Shown in pieces: positions 63,600 to 64,000 of a stretch of 64,000 nt of DNA. Origin of the DNA: Neobacillus niacini (GTDB taxonomy: Bacteria; Bacillota; Bacilli; Bacillales; Cytobacillaceae); assembly GCF_023715785.1 (NCBI RefSeq), contig NZ_JAMBOX010000001.1, positions 372,001-436,000 of the forward strand, written 5' to 3'. A model generated the notes under the pieces. The model was not told the DNA's origin. It saw nothing but the letters and a program-made list of their open reading frames with translations, and did not search any database. The first letter of the stretch is position 1. Each line of letters begins with the position of its first letter. The translations under genes and the position numbers were made by a program.

Positions 63600-63646
63600 C
63601 ACCTTAGGAATGCCTGACGCGACCTCTACTGGGCTCGTCGACATCA

Positions 63647-64000
63647 TCACATGGCCCAGTGGCCAACCATTAGAAGTTGGTTCCATTGATTCCACGGTTT
63701 CCATTGATTCCGGTGGTTCCATAGGTTCACTTGGCTCCATCGGTTCTGTTGGTTCCATAGGTGCACTTGGCTCCATTGGTTCCGTTGGTTCCATAGGTGC
63801 ACTTGGTTCCATTGATTTCCTTGGCTCCGTTGGTTCCATTGTTTTCCGTGGTTTCCATAGTTCTTATGTTTCTCCTGTTTTCCATGGTTACCGTTGTTTT
63901 CTTTGTTTCCATTGTTTTTGTTATTTCCGGTGTTTCCGTTGTTTTCGTTATTTCCGGTGTTTCCGTTCCCTTTGTCCTTGCTGTCATCCTTGCTGAGCTT
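63647..64000 (-). CDS. Asn/Gly-rich repeat protein, partial
   Basis: An open frame enters from the right edge and ends at a TGA at 63647. It reads KLSKDDSKDKGNGNTGNNEN, then further GN-rich blocks (NGNTGNNKNNGNKENNGNHG), then WNQ-type repeats (NQWNQVHLWNQRNQWSQ). The DNA is a degenerate 9-bp tandem repeat of GGNNCCANN type, so all three minus-strand frames show periodic peptides, including a collagen-like Gly-Thr-Asn frame broken by stops and an MEPTEP frame (63597-63839). I chose this one because it alone is open to the window edge. It may be a coat- or collagen-like surface protein or a decayed gene. Confidence 0.4.
   Translation of the reverse strand, partial: KLSKDDSKDKGNGNTGNNENNGNTGNNKNNGNKENNGNHGKQEKHKNYGNHGKQWNQRSQGNQWNQVHLWNQRNQWSQVHLWNQQNRWSQVNLWNHRNQWKPWNQWNQLLMVGHWAM

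Noticed and set aside
63610-63996. Plus-strand ORF with Gly-Ser-Ile repeats and a Cys/Phe-rich end
   Set aside because: It has no ribosome site, its Cys/Phe-rich tail is unlike a natural protein, and the periodicity is explained by the 9-bp DNA repeat. The minus-strand frame open to the window edge is preferred.

Overview
The window reads as chromosomal DNA of a low-GC, spore-forming member of the Bacillaceae (Neobacillus/Bacillus-like). Supporting signs are AGGAGG-type ribosome binding sites with frequent TTG starts, YjcZ-type sporulation miniproteins, an OpuC/GbsR osmoprotectant locus, a pssA-dedA pair, an LPXTG surface protein and U-tailed terminators. No rRNA, tRNA, CRISPR array or intact transposase was seen. 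The right end (about 61.98-63.6 kb) is visibly GC-rich and looks foreign.

Layout. 0-7.5 kb: livHMG branched-chain amino acid permease genes, a PAS/AAA+ sigma-54 activator, a thiolase, and a ketoacyl-CoA/ACP reductase with an alpha/beta hydrolase. Sigma-54 promoters precede livH, the thiolase and the reductase, and tandem 17-18 bp dyads lie near all three, so one activator probably controls the group. 8-16.9 kb: dedA-pssA, a DUF1259 protein, an LprI-like lipoprotein, sporulation miniproteins, doxX copy A, a TetR-YhgE efflux pair with two matching 23-bp operators, an Excalibur protein, and MntP/YtaF- and CadD-like transporters. 17-28.6 kb: a 1597-residue LPXTG protein, doxX copy B, an ssuBCA-type importer, a DsbA-like protein and an NhaC antiporter. 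28.6-45 kb: a 14-unit repeat array, two secreted acidic proteins, doxX C, a GH84 glycosidase, a DUF3231 protein, a broken doxX, doxX D, a CocE/NonD hydrolase, opuCA-CB-CC-CD with divergent gbsR, and doxX E. 45-52.6 kb: a membrane protein, a small sigma factor, an MMP-like metalloprotease with a PRCDVP cysteine-switch-like motif, MFS and SDR remnants, manA and a ROK fructokinase. 52.9-61.3 kb: a signalling or defence-like island with RyR+TrkA-N, stand-alone RyR, TIR-STAND-like, SPFH-like, membrane-SH3 and TerD/TerA-like genes. 62-64 kb: a GC-rich beta-helix lipoprotein and the end of an Asn/Gly-rich repeat ORF.

Three signals stand out. (1) The RyR/TIR/SPFH/TerD island is the best candidate for an undescribed system. 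(2) Four intergenic arrays of unrelated sequence share a repeat period of about 52 bp, and two are bracketed by 19-bp elements with a GGTGAAC core. (3) Five near-identical doxX cassettes plus one broken copy are scattered over 34 kb without any transposase. Shared terminator-like hairpins occur next to these cassettes and elsewhere.
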